From: Alentia gelatinosa
Taxonomy: Eukaryota; Annelida; Polychaeta; Phyllodocida; Polynoidae
Direction of reading: 5' to 3'
Assembly (NCBI GenBank): GCA_950022655.1
Contig: OX465581.1
Coordinates: forward strand, 107,863,125 to 107,927,124
DNA: 64,000 nt
Part shown: positions 24,901-36,700 of the stretch, in pieces
How positions within the stretch are numbered: position 1 is the stretch's first letter
Layout of the letters: each line of letters opens with the position of its first letter
The notes under the pieces: generated by a model
Told to the model about the DNA's origin: nothing
Databases searched by the model: none
Seen by the model: only the letters and a program-made list of their open reading frames with translations
Translations under genes and position numbers: made by a program

Positions 24901-27900
24901 AGAGTTTTCAATGAAGAGTTCTCTTTACTCACAGTACTCTTCCATAAATATGGTTATCTCATAGAAATAAGTAGCAACAGGGGCATTTTGTAGCACTCGA
25001 TGTTGTAGGAAATGCTCCTAATTCATCGATGTTGGAGAAAAAGACAAATAATCTTGTGAGACTTCATTGATTCTGGGGCAAATGTACTAGTGTTTGTCCA
25101 TTGTTGTCTCCCTCCACATCAGTCTCTCAGACTGGGGGGAGGGTGAACACCTATCTCCCAGTGGCGAACAGGACTGTAAACATAGACAGGGAGTGAGACA
25201 ACTATAGTTAGCTTGTGCATTAATCATTACTATAGTTGTACAACTAAGCCAATTTCTCGTGAAACCATACAAATGCATTTTATAACATTAATTCTTGTTA
25301 TTGAACACACATCTGGGAGTCTGTCTCCCTACATGGGAATAAAGTTGGGCCCCCCCCCCCCCCCTTAGAATACCTAAAAAAGAAGAGAAACCTGCCTCCC
25401 TACCAACCTGCTTATCCCACTCATTAACCTTCCAAACCATCAACGTTCCTCTCCACCAACCTGGTATCACCCGACCCCACAAGTTGGAGATGGTTGGACC
25501 GATGGAGCATTGTTGGAACAATGCGACCGACGTCAATACCTGACCAAACTAAGTTTTGCTGCCCGACCATTATTGATCTAAATGACGTCAACATGGTGAA
25601 ATCACCACTTAACCCACCAGACCCTCAGCATCTCCAATACCCAACCCTAACGTCAAAACGGGGCGAGTTAATCTTTTAGTTACGGGGCGACTTCGTTTCG
25701 GAGTTCTCCAGTAACCGAAAAAGGTATTCTAGGTTTGAGAAGCACCTTCATCTCAGAAACGAAACAAAACAGATAAACTGATTATAGTGTAATGATTTCA
25801 TCTACAGGCCTTGCTTTTAAATACCGGAAATAACTAATGATAGTTGCCGTATTAATCACAAGCTCATCATGAAAATCACGACACACACTAATCAATCATC
25901 TGTACTTTTCGTTTCCAGGACCGATGAACTGAAACATGGAACCAAAGTGGGACAGGACAAGTTCGGCAATAAATACTTCGAAAATAAGAAATACTTCATG
26001 GGTATGTAGAATTATTCTATTACTATGATTTTTTTTACAATTATTTAGTACCTGAAAGATGAAGAGTATGACTGAGTTGACGTTCTCGACCTGCCATACC
26101 AACTTGAATACCCGCAATGACAGGAAGGTTAAATTCCTTGAAAGAAGATTAAAAAGTGAAACTTACAAGAAATCACCATTCTTTAGAGGACTGAAATTAT
26201 ATAACGAACTGCCCCCTCACATTCAGCATCTAGAAACCAAACAAGAGTTCAAGCAAGTAATATCGATTATTAAATTAGAAAATGGCTGAGTACTAATATT
26301 GTGATAGATAATTGTTATTACACTGTGGTAAAAACACACCTTCATCCTCATCCTCATCAAGTGGGACAATATTCTATGTTTGTTGAATCTGCTAATACTG
26401 TATTAATTGTATTTTTCTTATTTCATATGTTCTATTGTATTATCCTCTGCATACGTGTACCCAAAATACGTGTGAATAAAAGCCTTTAAACAACACAAAA
26501 AATACCATAGACCAGTCCTTCTGATAACATGTCCACACGGTGTGCGAAGTAAATGAATTCTTACCTCAGTAAATGTGTAGAATCTCATAGATTCAAGCAT
26601 TACCCGTGTGACGTAAAACTAGTGGGAAAAGCTGAACCTTGAGGAAATTCATTTTATATAATGCTAAAGAATCTTACAGTACCACAGACAATCCTGACAT
26701 ACGTTAACCAATTTTGTATAACTCAGACAAGATGAAAATAAAGCCTTTGTTGCTGACATGGCGTAAAATCACCATCACTCATCCAAGAACTATAACGATG
26801 AATTATGTTTAAATATAAGAACCGAAATAAAACAGTGTTTTCTTAACATCGCCATGGATATTATATTTATGCTAACTTTTTTGCTTACAGGTCGGAGTCG
26901 GTGGGTAGTTTATTCCGATGCTGTAGGAATGGACTATGATGGATCTCAGATTCCAGCAGAATGGTAAGAGCTGACGACATTTTTCACGATTAGTGTACTA
27001 CCATTGAGGCCGATAATCCGGAAAAGTTAGTTTACCGAAGAATTCTTGCTACTCTGAATGTTATTCAATCGTCGATAATAGAAGACACGAGGTCGGGGTT
27101 CTATAGGACTCTAAATGCCGAATCCATGATCTTAATTAAGGCCGTTGGTTTTGATAATGGCTAACCCCATACGTTGCATTTCTTCCTTATACCTACAGAT
27201 CCATTGCTCCCTTGAATCTAAATTTTGGGAACACGTCTGGTTTCTGAATTCTTTCTTTTTGAATATACCATAGCTTAGAACATAAATACACAAATTACCT
27301 TTGGTGCTTTTAGTGACCCGCAGTCGGAGGGTGTGTGCGTGTGAAAGGATGTATAGGTGACAGGGTGTGTGAGTAATGGGATTAGTGAGTAAAGCGTTGT
27401 ATGGATGAGAGGATGTGAAGATGAAGGGACGTGTGGTTGTAGGGGTGTGTATCAAATGGGCCTATTGTTTGTTGTTTTATAGTGAGGAATGTGGTTAGGT
27501 GTACTATTCTTATCGGCAGCTACCACTTGAATGAGCGCGATAACTGCTATCGGCTGACGTGATCGGAACCCTTCATAGTGACGCCCTTAGTGACAGCGGT
27601 GTAATCGTAATGATTCTTTTAGTGTCAGTTGTTGACAATGCAGTTTATCTAGTGACAAATTGGGTTTGTTATGTGTTGTCATGGTGTGGGAATGGAAACA
27701 AAATCTTAAGAGTAGGGGGTGGGGATTCAAAATGAAAAGTTGAAGGATGATAGTAATATTTGTGCAATTCTGCCAATTTTAGCTCTCAGCTGAGTCCAGG
27801 AATTCTCTTAGAATAAATGACTCAATATGCGGGGGCTTTGCCCTCTGGGCCCTCACCCGGGGCACCGTCATAGGGCCCCCCGGCAATTTTCCAGGATTCT

Positions 27901-28358
27901 GTCCCAAGCCTGTAATTTTGAGCAAGGCTGTTAGTTTCTTTACGTTCAAGACAAGGTTTAAAACCTGGTCATCATTTTTTTTTTAAAGGTAATAGGGAAA
28001 TGCCTCTCAGAATCTAATTAAAATTGCACGTTCTTTAGATTGGGACAGGGTGAAACGACCAATTTATTCAATTTAAGTGTATTCAATTTAAGTACATTAT
28101 AGCATTAGTTTTAGTTTTAATGGCATGGCAGTATGTCTTATCGTCATAATAAACGTTTAATTTTACATATATTTCTTTTACTCTTTCAGGCACCGATGGA
28201 TTCACTACGTGTGTGACCATCCACCTACTGTCGAGCCCCCGACTCCTCGCAAGTTTCTGATTGATCATAGACAAAATTTCACAGGCACTGAGCACCAGTA
28301 CGTACCCTACAGTACCGTACCGCCCAAGATAGAGGCATGGACTCCGAAACAGGCTTAA
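21946..28358 (+). CDS. NDUFA12: NADH:ubiquinone oxidoreductase subunit A12 (complex I, B17.2), complete
   Basis: Four coding exons: 21946-22034, 25919-26001, 26891-26963 and 28190-28358 (stop TAA), 414 nt or 137 residues (human 145). The junctions have phases 2, 1 and 2 and canonical GT-AG ends. Family hallmarks occur in order: DNGGLKASYLALYRTDELKHGTKVG is shortened here to the pieces DNGGL, LYRTDELK and GTKVGQDKFGNKYFE; then GRSRWVVY, DVDGS-like YDGSQIPAEWHRWIH, DHPPT and TEHQYVPYST near the C-terminus. The protein is a peripheral accessory subunit of mitochondrial complex I, on the matrix side where the peripheral arm joins the membrane arm (family knowledge). The start is the first ATG in frame and gives the normal N-terminus. 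Intron 1 is 3.9 kb and full of repeats; intron 2 holds a LINE tail. Confidence 0.97.
22334..22952. repeat. Hairpin-ended inverted-repeat element in NDUFA12 intron 1
   Basis: At 22334-22406 there is a 73-nt near-perfect hairpin. The arm CACAAAACTGAGTA, a 5-nt insertion, then GTCCGAGAGGCTCTGA is mirrored by TCAGAGCCTCTCGGAC and TACTCAGTTTTGTG. About 500 bp away (22889-22946) a diverged inverse copy of the right arm and its flank appears (GTGCTCTCTGACTGTC, TCTCTCGGACT, AAAACTGAGT). The pair looks like the termini of a small DNA transposon or MITE. Confidence 0.65.
23101..23491. mobile_element. Inverted-repeat element (TAGGCCACT ends) containing a nested MITE
   Basis: The left end (TAGGCCACTCA, A run, TTGTTTCTCATCACC) is mirrored at the right (GGTGATGAGAAACAA, T run, AGTGGCCTTA). 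The arms are about 38 bp. Long T and A homopolymers lie inside. The TA-flanked MITE at 23281-23376 is nested within it, so the outer element is older. Confidence 0.7.
23281..23376. mobile_element. Short CAGTAAAA-ended MITE (copy 3), nested
   Basis: This 96-bp element begins CAGTAAAAATCTGGAAACCC and ends GAGCGGTTTTACTG, followed by TA. The interior has GCGTAAGCAGGCACC repeats analogous to the CTTAAGGGGCACC repeats of the 19822 copy. It is a much-deleted relative. Confidence 0.6.
23510..23710. repeat. C-rich degenerate repeat (TTGCCCCC / GGAATAC-AAAA units)
   Basis: Several imperfect units of the form GGGAATACAAAAAAAA followed by TTGCCCCC alternate. Similar units recur at 47190-47345 and 25350-25380. 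Any ORF in this region is compositional, not a gene. Confidence 0.55.
23711..24595. other. Intronic sequence of NDUFA12
   Basis: No confident feature. A minus-strand segment around 24180-24270 reads as an acidic, Ser-rich stretch (ISSEDDYSSFDEESVF), which may be debris of a transposase N-terminus. This is too short to call. Confidence 0.3.
24596..24721 (-). pseudogene. Possible GW182/TNRC6-like fragment
   Basis: The minus strand reads QQDPAREPDNYQLMAQIKKA followed by VAAGYLN, then loses similarity and stops at a TAG at 24598-24596. The segment resembles the conserved (I/M)xxAVxxGYLNPQ(I/L)LNxPL stretch of animal GW182/TNRC6 proteins, recalled from memory. There are no splice sites or flanking exons of that gene. 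A retrocopy fragment or a chance match are both possible. Confidence 0.3.
24722..25918. other. Intronic sequence of NDUFA12
   Basis: Unassigned intron sequence with a C17 homopolymer at about 25350 and a GC-richer patch around 25430-25700. The stretch containing ACGGGGCGAGTT and CGGAGTTCTCCAGTAA resembles 49060-49140 and may be a dispersed repeat. Confidence 0.35.
26059..26495 (+). mobile_element. LINE 3'-end fragment in NDUFA12 intron 2
   Basis: A 76-codon ORF (26059-26289) has the typical end of a non-LTR retrotransposon ORF2: NTRNDRKVKFLERRLKSETY, then KKSPFFRGLKLYNELP, then a region ending FKQVI. This matches the usual pattern 'FxxRGxxLWNxLPxxI...FK'. About 200 bp of 3' tail follow, including AATAAA near 26476. 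Everything upstream of the tail is missing, so it is a severely 5'-truncated insertion. Confidence 0.75.
26964..28189. other. NDUFA12 intron 3
   Basis: No gene is visible. Plus-strand T/G-rich and minus-strand CA-rich imperfect repeats lie near 27310-27450. A segment GGCAGCTACCACTTGA near 27516 recurs as GGCAGCTACCACTTAG at 52061, suggesting another dispersed repeat. Confidence 0.4.
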
Positions 28359-28476
28359 TGAGAATATAATTCCCTTGCTTCAGAAATAACACCATCATTG
28401 ATGTACCCTGACAAGACAACAAAATGCCAGTGGCTCTGAGAATACTGTTAACATGTACATGATCTTTGTATAGGAA

Positions 28477-28482
28477 AATAAA
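28477..28482 (+). terminator. NDUFA12 polyadenylation signal
   Basis: AATAAA lies about 120 nt after the NDUFA12 stop codon, a normal distance for a short 3' UTR. Confidence 0.6.
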
Positions 28483-31400
28483 TTGTATAACACGGAAGTA
28501 TTTTGTTCTTAGCTTTGGAGGTTTAAGCAACTGATATTTGCCTGTCCATGCGAGCATTTATCACCATCTAGTGTAAGGACAGAGCCTGGGGAAATGTATA
28601 AGATATGGTCGGGGATACATGGTACCGTTCAGCGCGTCTAGCGGTGCATTTTTTAATTAAGGCCGTCGCTCGGTCAAACACCGCTTAGTTTGGTCTCACG
28701 CCTATGGGAGAGAAGGCGATCACACCTCGAGTGCTGAAACCAAGTAGAATGTTGTAATATCGAGTATGGGTTGTCCCTTTTTTTTAAATAAAGCTTTAAA
28801 AAAGTGATCATCAACTTTTCCCGTCTACATTAAAAAGTCAGACATACTATACAAATAAAATGAAAAAAAAAATAAAACAAATACAAAACAATAAACGTGT
28901 GTAATCTATTAGAGACATTAAGATATATAACACATACTGTTTTGCCTTATTTTAACATTGATTTATCACAAAGTTAGGTCTTGCAATACAGAAAAATAAC
29001 TACCCATAGAAATACTAATTACTCAAAGATAAGAGGGAGACCTGTCATTTTGGCTATAACTAAGCCAGGCGTTAAAAGTGGCCATCTCCAGAATTATAAC
29101 AATTACACAGACGTCTTGAGGATTATCACTCTCACGGAAATAATTGTCTCAGAAAACGGTACCATCTACACAAACAGCAGGCCTGTAATCCCAATATCGC
29201 ACTGCGTAAAGCCTATAAGACACTGACTCTGCCCGATTCCACCTTTGTCTGACGGATCCATCAGGTTGGTGATAATCTGGGTTATTCTTGTCGATGGACG
29301 GACTTCACTGACCTGATTTTATTGCCTTCCCCGATGCGTTGGACATTACTACCATGTCAGACATGACACTCACCGATCTTACTATTATCAATGTAGTAGT
29401 TAATGTATGCACTTTCACAGGCCGTGACCCATTCTGAATAGGCCGCTTAAATTGCGACGATTCTGATACCCCCGTTCTATATTAAAGTATTTTTTCCGAT
29501 ATCTTAGAGCAGTTCTTAAACTTTGCATTATTGTCTATAAGGCCTTAAGTTAAAAGGCTGGTCACCAGGCTCTAGCCCACACTTTGATCTCAGTCAGTGT
29601 GATTTACGGGTTATAAAGCGAAGAGGTGTAGTCGGGAAGAATCGGTACGTAGATGTCTAATAGATGCAAGCTTTTGACATTTTATTCCCGACTCCCACCG
29701 AGCTGATCGGGACGATTAAGGAACAAATGTCGAGGTCTCATGGGCTGGGCTTTACACGTGTTGGGGGTGTGGGGTGGATAGTGGACATCTCTATGATTTT
29801 GCTGGTACGTTGATTGACAAATTGAAATACCATCAAAATCATTGGTTCACTCTAGTTTAACTTTGGATGGGATCTGCTCTGGCTGTGTATGTACAAGGAC
29901 CAATACTGTGTACGCATAGCATGTATCCTGACGCCTATTAATTTTGTCGCAAGTATCAAAATAACAACGAATACTCGATATCAAGTGTCCATGCATTGTT
30001 TATTACTGTTTTACTTCCTTAAAACCAGAGATACCTCCTAAATAATGGACTATATTCTTGGACCAGGTATCTTATTATTACATAAACATTATTCAAGACT
30101 CGTTTAACATTACAGGATACAAAGCAAATGCACTGGTATAGAAAGTAGCTTTGTAATATATCGGCAGACGTATGCATCAAACTTCTATTTACATCTTTGT
30201 TCACATCTAGCAGTACACTAACTTAAAGTGTTACAAATATAATAATTTACACAATGTTTCCAGCCATTTATGTACTGCTAGCTTTTGTACAGACACGGCA
30301 GGGTCACCGCTATTCCCATTCTACGTGACTCTTGATATATACAATATATACAGGACTTTACTTACAGATCATAGGGGGACAAAATTATCACTTTACACAA
30401 TGATTTCAATTCAATTGCCAACATTCTGAGCTATCATCTTAGAATTTCTCATAGAAAATGTCCGTATCACATTTGCTGTTAAGTCTGTAAATACCTTAAA
30501 ACAAGTATATTGGTACTTTAGACAGGAATATCTCAACGAAGACTTCTTAGTGCTGTTTTGCCATTCTTTAACCAGAGCACAAAAAAGACAAGCAAGGAGC
30601 CTATCCTTTACAAAGCGTATTTCAGACAATTTTGGCGAAATACTTAGCCAGATCGTTAGATCGTTGTATGGAAAAAGGACAATTGCTGAAAATCTGCTAG
30701 TATATTTATAACTTGAGCCTTTTTTGTCTGACAACGGATACACATTACCCAGAAGGTGGGAACATTTAACTGAACTCGCCGTAAAACTCTTGTAATTTTC
30801 CACACTTGGATATTTATTTGTGCTGCGTTATTTTGCCTTATTAGCTGCTGACATCAGCTGGTATATCTGCAATATTTTATATGTAGCAGGCAGCACCCAT
30901 CGTTAAATTCCACGCAAGGACACGCGCTCACACGCAAAAACCGGATATACAATACCCTGTTTCATACGACAATTATAACCATTTTCAGTGAAAGAAAAAT
31001 TATCAGTAGGTCGAAAGCAAGAATTTGTAATATTCTGTACCTACAATAAAGCGAGACACTGGATAACAAAATTTGACGGGAACGCCAGCAGCGACCTATA
31101 TAAATATTCAGATTGTCTTGTTCCAAACATCGCTTTCATTTGCCATCATACATTGGATGATCAATTCAGAATATATATAAGTCTCGGTTCAAGTGTGGCA
31201 TTGTATATACGCGTTTTACATTCTGAATTACCAGAAGTGTATATAATTATGTAAATAAGCCAGCATCCATTTCTATACGAATAAAAGGTATAGTCTGTTT
31301 ACACAAGCTAGATTAATTATGTATTACAAAACGTTTTGGAAACGGATATCTGATTGGTCTGCAGGACTCAAGTGCCGAATCTCTAAGCAGAACAGGTCGC

Positions 31401-33783
31401 AATGGCTACGGTGGATTTGAAATACTCTCTAATCTTGTCGAACAACTATTTTCTCTTACTTTATAATTGTGACAGCTTATGATTTCAAGTTCTATATTTT
31501 TGCACGTATTTCTTCCAAAATGATAGACATTGCCAATAAGCAACAGAACGCTATTTCAGGAGGTGCAAAATATGTTGTCTCTGCCAATGGGGCATTCTGT
31601 TGTTAAGGCATAGTTTAGGCATAGCAAGGATGCAAGTCAGACCTTGAGCCGAGACTGGGACTTTAGGCGGCCCTGATTTGTTCGTTTGTTTGTGGTTTAA
31701 CGTCCCAGGGGACCCTTAGAGCATATAGGGATTATCAATGACTAAAGCTTTTCACTTTTGTAGACTTACTTCAGTAATTTCTTTCCATTGTTTACAACAA
31801 TTTTATAAACTATCCAAAAGACGCGGTCCTTTCAAAAAGCTGATTATTTATCTTTCTCAATTGCTGATTATTTATCATTGTCAACATTTTTCAAGTATTT
31901 TCTTCTACTTTCTTAGTTGTGCTGAGTGGAAACTGCCATTTAGTGCAAAGGTTAGCTGTACTAAAATCAGATATCTGGGCTTTTACAAGAACGTATCAAT
32001 TATGCTTTTGGCCAGTCAAAAAAATGGAAACCTTTAAATAACACGAAAAGTGTAGCGAACCTTATCGCAGACACAACTAAGGTCGTGTCACTATGTCTAC
32101 AAGGCACTGATAAGTAAACGTAAGGGAGTATACAATTATATGCAATATTTGTCAATCTTTGGCTTTTTTTAATTCAACGTTTTTATTAAAAACGTTTTTT
32201 ATGAAAACGCTTATTCGATACAGGGCTCGAGGATTCTCGTACTCTTGTCCTAGTGAGATTCGCCAACGTTTGTTTTGTCTCATTTGATTCTTAGTTTAAG
32301 ATACCATGGCTTCCAGGTTTTGCCACATTGGCATAAATATGACTTTGTTTTCCTTTTCACGTGTCAGACATTTTAAAAATCAAACACGACCTCATTCATA
32401 TTCTATATGAATACAGTCAGCATACTCTGTAACATATATCTATAAACATGGTTTTCCGGGATAACGACCGACCAACAGCGTATACAATCCACTCACTAAT
32501 GAAGGCATGTGCGACTAACACAACGATGTCAATCTACAGAGGAAACGTATTCCGTCAATTATGCACTAGATTTCTGACTTGAACTCTTTATAATAATTCT
32601 ATAACGAGTTAATCACAGCATTTTCATTGGATGCAATGAGTAAACATGGCAGTTGTTCAACAAACAATAAACCTAACGTTGAATAAGTCGGGTTATTCGT
32701 ATATCGAGAAAAGATATTCAAAATAAAAGAAACATAGGCTACATTAAGATAGCATCACATTTGATCCTGGAATCATTCTTTGTCAGTACTGACATGTAAC
32801 TTTAGGGAGCCACAGAGAAATGCCAGCAACCAGAGAAACCCGTCCGAAAGATCGATGGCTACATCAATTCTCTCCCAAATATTCTAAATCAATAAAACTA
32901 TTGAAGAAAACATCAATTTATACAACAAACATACTCTATGAAGCATTACTGCAAAAGCTGGGAGACACTTTGCTTCAAATAATCTATAGGTACAGTACTG
33001 TCACTGATGTGGTAACCCACGATCTATGCTATCCTAAATTATTTTGAAAGCTTTTGCACTGAAAATCCGAAATAAATAAATCAAATCTCAATTCTTATAC
33101 CATAAGGAAATAAGAGGATATTTTTATAAAACAGGTCAGTGCCACATTATTTGACGACTAATTGGATATTTTGAGATTTAGTCAGTAACTTGAAGCCAAC
33201 AGAGTGTAGACAAAACAGCTGTATATCAATAACTTTGGCTCCGACAGTCTAGGTAGCAGGAATTACTTCATACTACTTTTGGCATTTTCTCCTTTACAAT
33301 ATTCTTCAAATGGACTATAAAAAAAGCAACTTATTGACATAAATCTGAGAAAGTGTGAGATATAGCCGGTACAAGTCTGGAATCGTGTATTATCTCACCC
33401 CTGGTGTTTTTTCTCCATAGATTTAACTCTGGGAACTCGCATCAAACGCCCATGAGATATTTAGTGAAAATATCCAATGGGGGATTATGTTACAAATGTT
33501 AGCCCATTAGTCAATATGAAGGGAGAGATAAATTCAGAAACCCATTCAAGTTTAGGCCCAGAGTTCGATCCCATCTTGTTTGAATCGCTACATAATTCAC
33601 GCAGCCTCACCTTGTGAATTACCACGTGATTCAAACTCGATGAGATACAAGCTCTGACCCTAATTTTGCATAGGTTGCTTCTATACAATCCCACAGCGTG
33701 TTTAATATCACGACAACGAGAGTATTTGTAAAACGGATACTCTCTCCTTGTTAGGGTGAGGCTGGCGGGAGCGTGTGCCGTGC
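28483..33783. other. Intergenic region between convergent NDUFA12 and DSTYK genes
   Basis: About 5.3 kb, part of which is presumably the DSTYK 3' UTR. The longest ORF is 130 codons on the minus strand (30411-30803); it has no recognised motif and ordinary AT-rich composition, so it is not called a gene. A T/G-rich dispersed repeat sits at 31681-31733. I see no RNA gene. Confidence 0.45.
31681..31733 (+). repeat. Dispersed repeat with GGTTTAACGTCCCAGGGGAC, copy 1
   Basis: The unit is TTTGTTTGTGGTTTAACGTC, CCAGGGGACCC, then GCATATAGGGA. A near-identical copy lies at 40769-40827. Repeats built on (TTTG)n-GGTTTAACG are, as far as I recall, common in molluscan genomes. Confidence 0.7.
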
Positions 33784-36700
33784 TCACAAGGCCCGCTCCG
33801 CCTCCGTGGTGGTGGTCACCTGGCGGGCCGTGTCTGTCTCCGTCATGTGCGAGGCGCCGTGTCGTTGTCGGCACTTCTTCCCGGTCAGCGTCTCCAGCGG
33901 CGTCGTGTTCCGGTAGCGCTGTTGTATCTCGCGCAGGCGCGGTTCAACGACGCCCAGCAGAGGGCGTTTCTCCCGTTTACTGTTCCAGCAGCTGGACATG
34001 AGGTCCCAGCACTCCTGGTCGAACTGCGGCAGCCGCTCCGGACGAGCACCTGGGAGATACAGTAAGTGTGTTGATTTGATGTTTTTTTATTAGAGCGTGC
34101 TTGCATGCGCGCTATACATCACCTGGAAGTTAGAGTGGTCACATTTATACGCTCCCAGCGTGCTGCCAGGAAACTATCCCTTCACTATCTGCGTGCTATT
34201 CACCATGATAGTAGGAAAGGAGCAGGGTGCCAGTGTCTCAGGGTCTTAGATGCATGCTCAGCTGAACATGACCAATCACTAGAGACCGAAATACTTCATT
34301 GACCCACTGGTGCTATGTATATTTGGATCTTAGATTCAGGCGGTTGCAGAAATGGCAGGTTGACTGGATGTAACCCAAACCTTTTATTATTAATCATTTA
34401 TAATTGCACACTCATTCATCAATGATGAGTGTACCATTGGCTCCTCGTTCAGTGTTCCACAAGCTGCGTAGTAAAGATGTCGCCAGTTCAGATTTTAACA
34501 CACATGTATTTAAAAAGCGGCAGAGGTAACATGACGCCTAAGGTGATAATATAGTCAAGTAAAGCTAAATATTTATAATCAAATGTTAGAGCAACTGAGG
34601 CATGTTCATGTCTTCCTTGTTGGCACGCAACACTTAACTTAACCCTTTAAGGGCGAATGATGCCTTGAGGCATCATCCAGCCCAGGGCGAATGATGCCTT
34701 GAGGCATCATCCAGGCCAGGGCGAATGATGCCTTGAGGCATCATTTCTCAAAAATCTACAAAATTGTTTTTAACAAAAAATAATGGAGGAACATTAATAC
34801 AATTTTCATAGAATGTATGTATGATACCATTATTAATATTTCTATTCAAAAGAAATAAAATATTTAAGATTATATATCATATCACATGATTAAACAATTG
34901 AATTGTGTTTTTAACGACTGTGTGCCCGTCCTCTAGCGGTATAAAGTGCCACTAGCACCCGTCCTCCAGGATGTACCTTGGCCACAAGCACCCGTCTTTA
35001 AAGGGTTAAAATGCCTGTCTTGCTGGTTCTATATTACGACACTATTGAACATTGAGCATATCGAAGAGTTTTAAAAGGAATGATGAAAAGTGAAAATTCT
35101 GACAGGATTCTAATAACGCGGATTCTCACGATAGATACAGCATATCTGATTTATAAACCTTTAATGAATGCAACAATTGATGAAGGTTTTACCTCTCTTA
35201 ACGGAGGTCCACAACATGTCTTTACTGGTGCACTGCTCGAAGTTGTACGGTAGCTTGACATGACCGGCGCAGACGTACCAGAAGAGGATGCCAAAGGCGT
35301 ACACATCCACGCTATTGTCGTACCGACCTGAGAAGAGCTCGGGCGCCATATGGATGGGTGTACCCACGATACTGCCACTCATCATGGCCTCGGGCTTACA
35401 AAAGCCCAGGTCCGTAATCTTTCCCCGGTTCTTCTTGTCTAACTGCAATCAAACAGTGCATTACTTTCTGAAAACGTGGCTAGGGTTATCACTCTACGAG
35501 CTCTGAAAACGTGGCTAAAAAAAACAAAAAAAACAACAACAAAAAAACAGTGCATTACTTATGTATACAATGACTTTTGAGTGGCTTATGGTTATTTTGA
35601 CAATTCTGTTTCGCAAATGGACCATTTGGTCATTTCTACATAAATGCAATGTGGGCAGCATCGCCTTGTGAAAAGAGTCGACCAGCACAACAAATGTCAG
35701 TCAGTGTTAGTGCTGCAGCAAAATGGGGCCTAGATTAGGGTTAAGTATACTGTAAACGATTGTATAATCCGCAGATTAGTCTGCATAAATTTATTCCAAT
35801 TGAAAGGGGACTAAGCACCAAACTACTGTTTGTCGATACCTTACATAGGTTCAATACTATTGTATTTTACATTTTATATACGAGGAATTTCAGAGGATTA
35901 GACTTAAGCTGTCAACTCGAATGAAGTTAGATTTATGAAACAACATGAGAGAGCACTGAAATAAGTTAAACCATTTTGAATTACTTTTTTCAATGAAGGC
36001 TTTTTAAGAAGCTTTCAATGACCAATAAAATGTGGCAACGCGTTTGGCCAGTTGATGAATATTAGTAGCTCTACAATGCCTTCATCGTTGTAGGCATATG
36101 TCATTGTTGTAGAATGATTTTCTTGTGCCTATAGGATGTTAGCTGACCTAGAGTATGACTCCAAAATGTATACATGTACAGATATTTTTTTTCGTATTTT
36201 GTAGTTTGCTTAACAAATGAGTATTGATTATGGTTAAAATAGATATATCTTTATACTCTTTCGAGAAATACTTACCAAAACATTTTTTAATTTGATGTCA
36301 CGGTGCACTAACCCTTGACTATGGAGAAATCGAATTCCTTCCACTACGTCTATGGCTACTTGTAATCTGCAATAGTGAAAGATAAAATCGCAACTTATGT
36401 GTAAGGGTATATGGTTCCGATGCTGAAATCTAGGTACATTTTTCCTTTAAAGAACGTTGACAACAATTCAAATGTTATGTCGAAGTACGTTGACGACAAT
36501 TCAAAAGCTATGTTCATATAATCTTTGGCTCTAATGTTTTGAAAGGATATTACTGCTACAAGCCTAGGAGAGGGTCTGAGAATTGGGTGATAGCAGAATA
36601 TAGAGAATGTCCAGTGCGTACAAATTTATAAACCGATATACGAAATGACAACATTGCAGACAAGTTTATTGCCGCGATACAACTTCATCTCAACCAGAGG

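Noticed and set aside
30411..30803. 130-codon minus-strand ORF between NDUFA12 and DSTYK
   Set aside because: AT-driven composition, no domain, likely 3' UTR or intergenic chance ORF.
34643..34745. Regularly spaced short palindromes resembling a CRISPR array
   Set aside because: Only three units, spacers nearly identical, and the whole lies within a TTAA-flanked 363-bp element found elsewhere; the host is an animal.
35193..35442. DLG instead of DFG in the kinase activation loop taken as a sign of a dead kinase
   Set aside because: Human DSTYK also has DLG at this point, so it is normal for the family.
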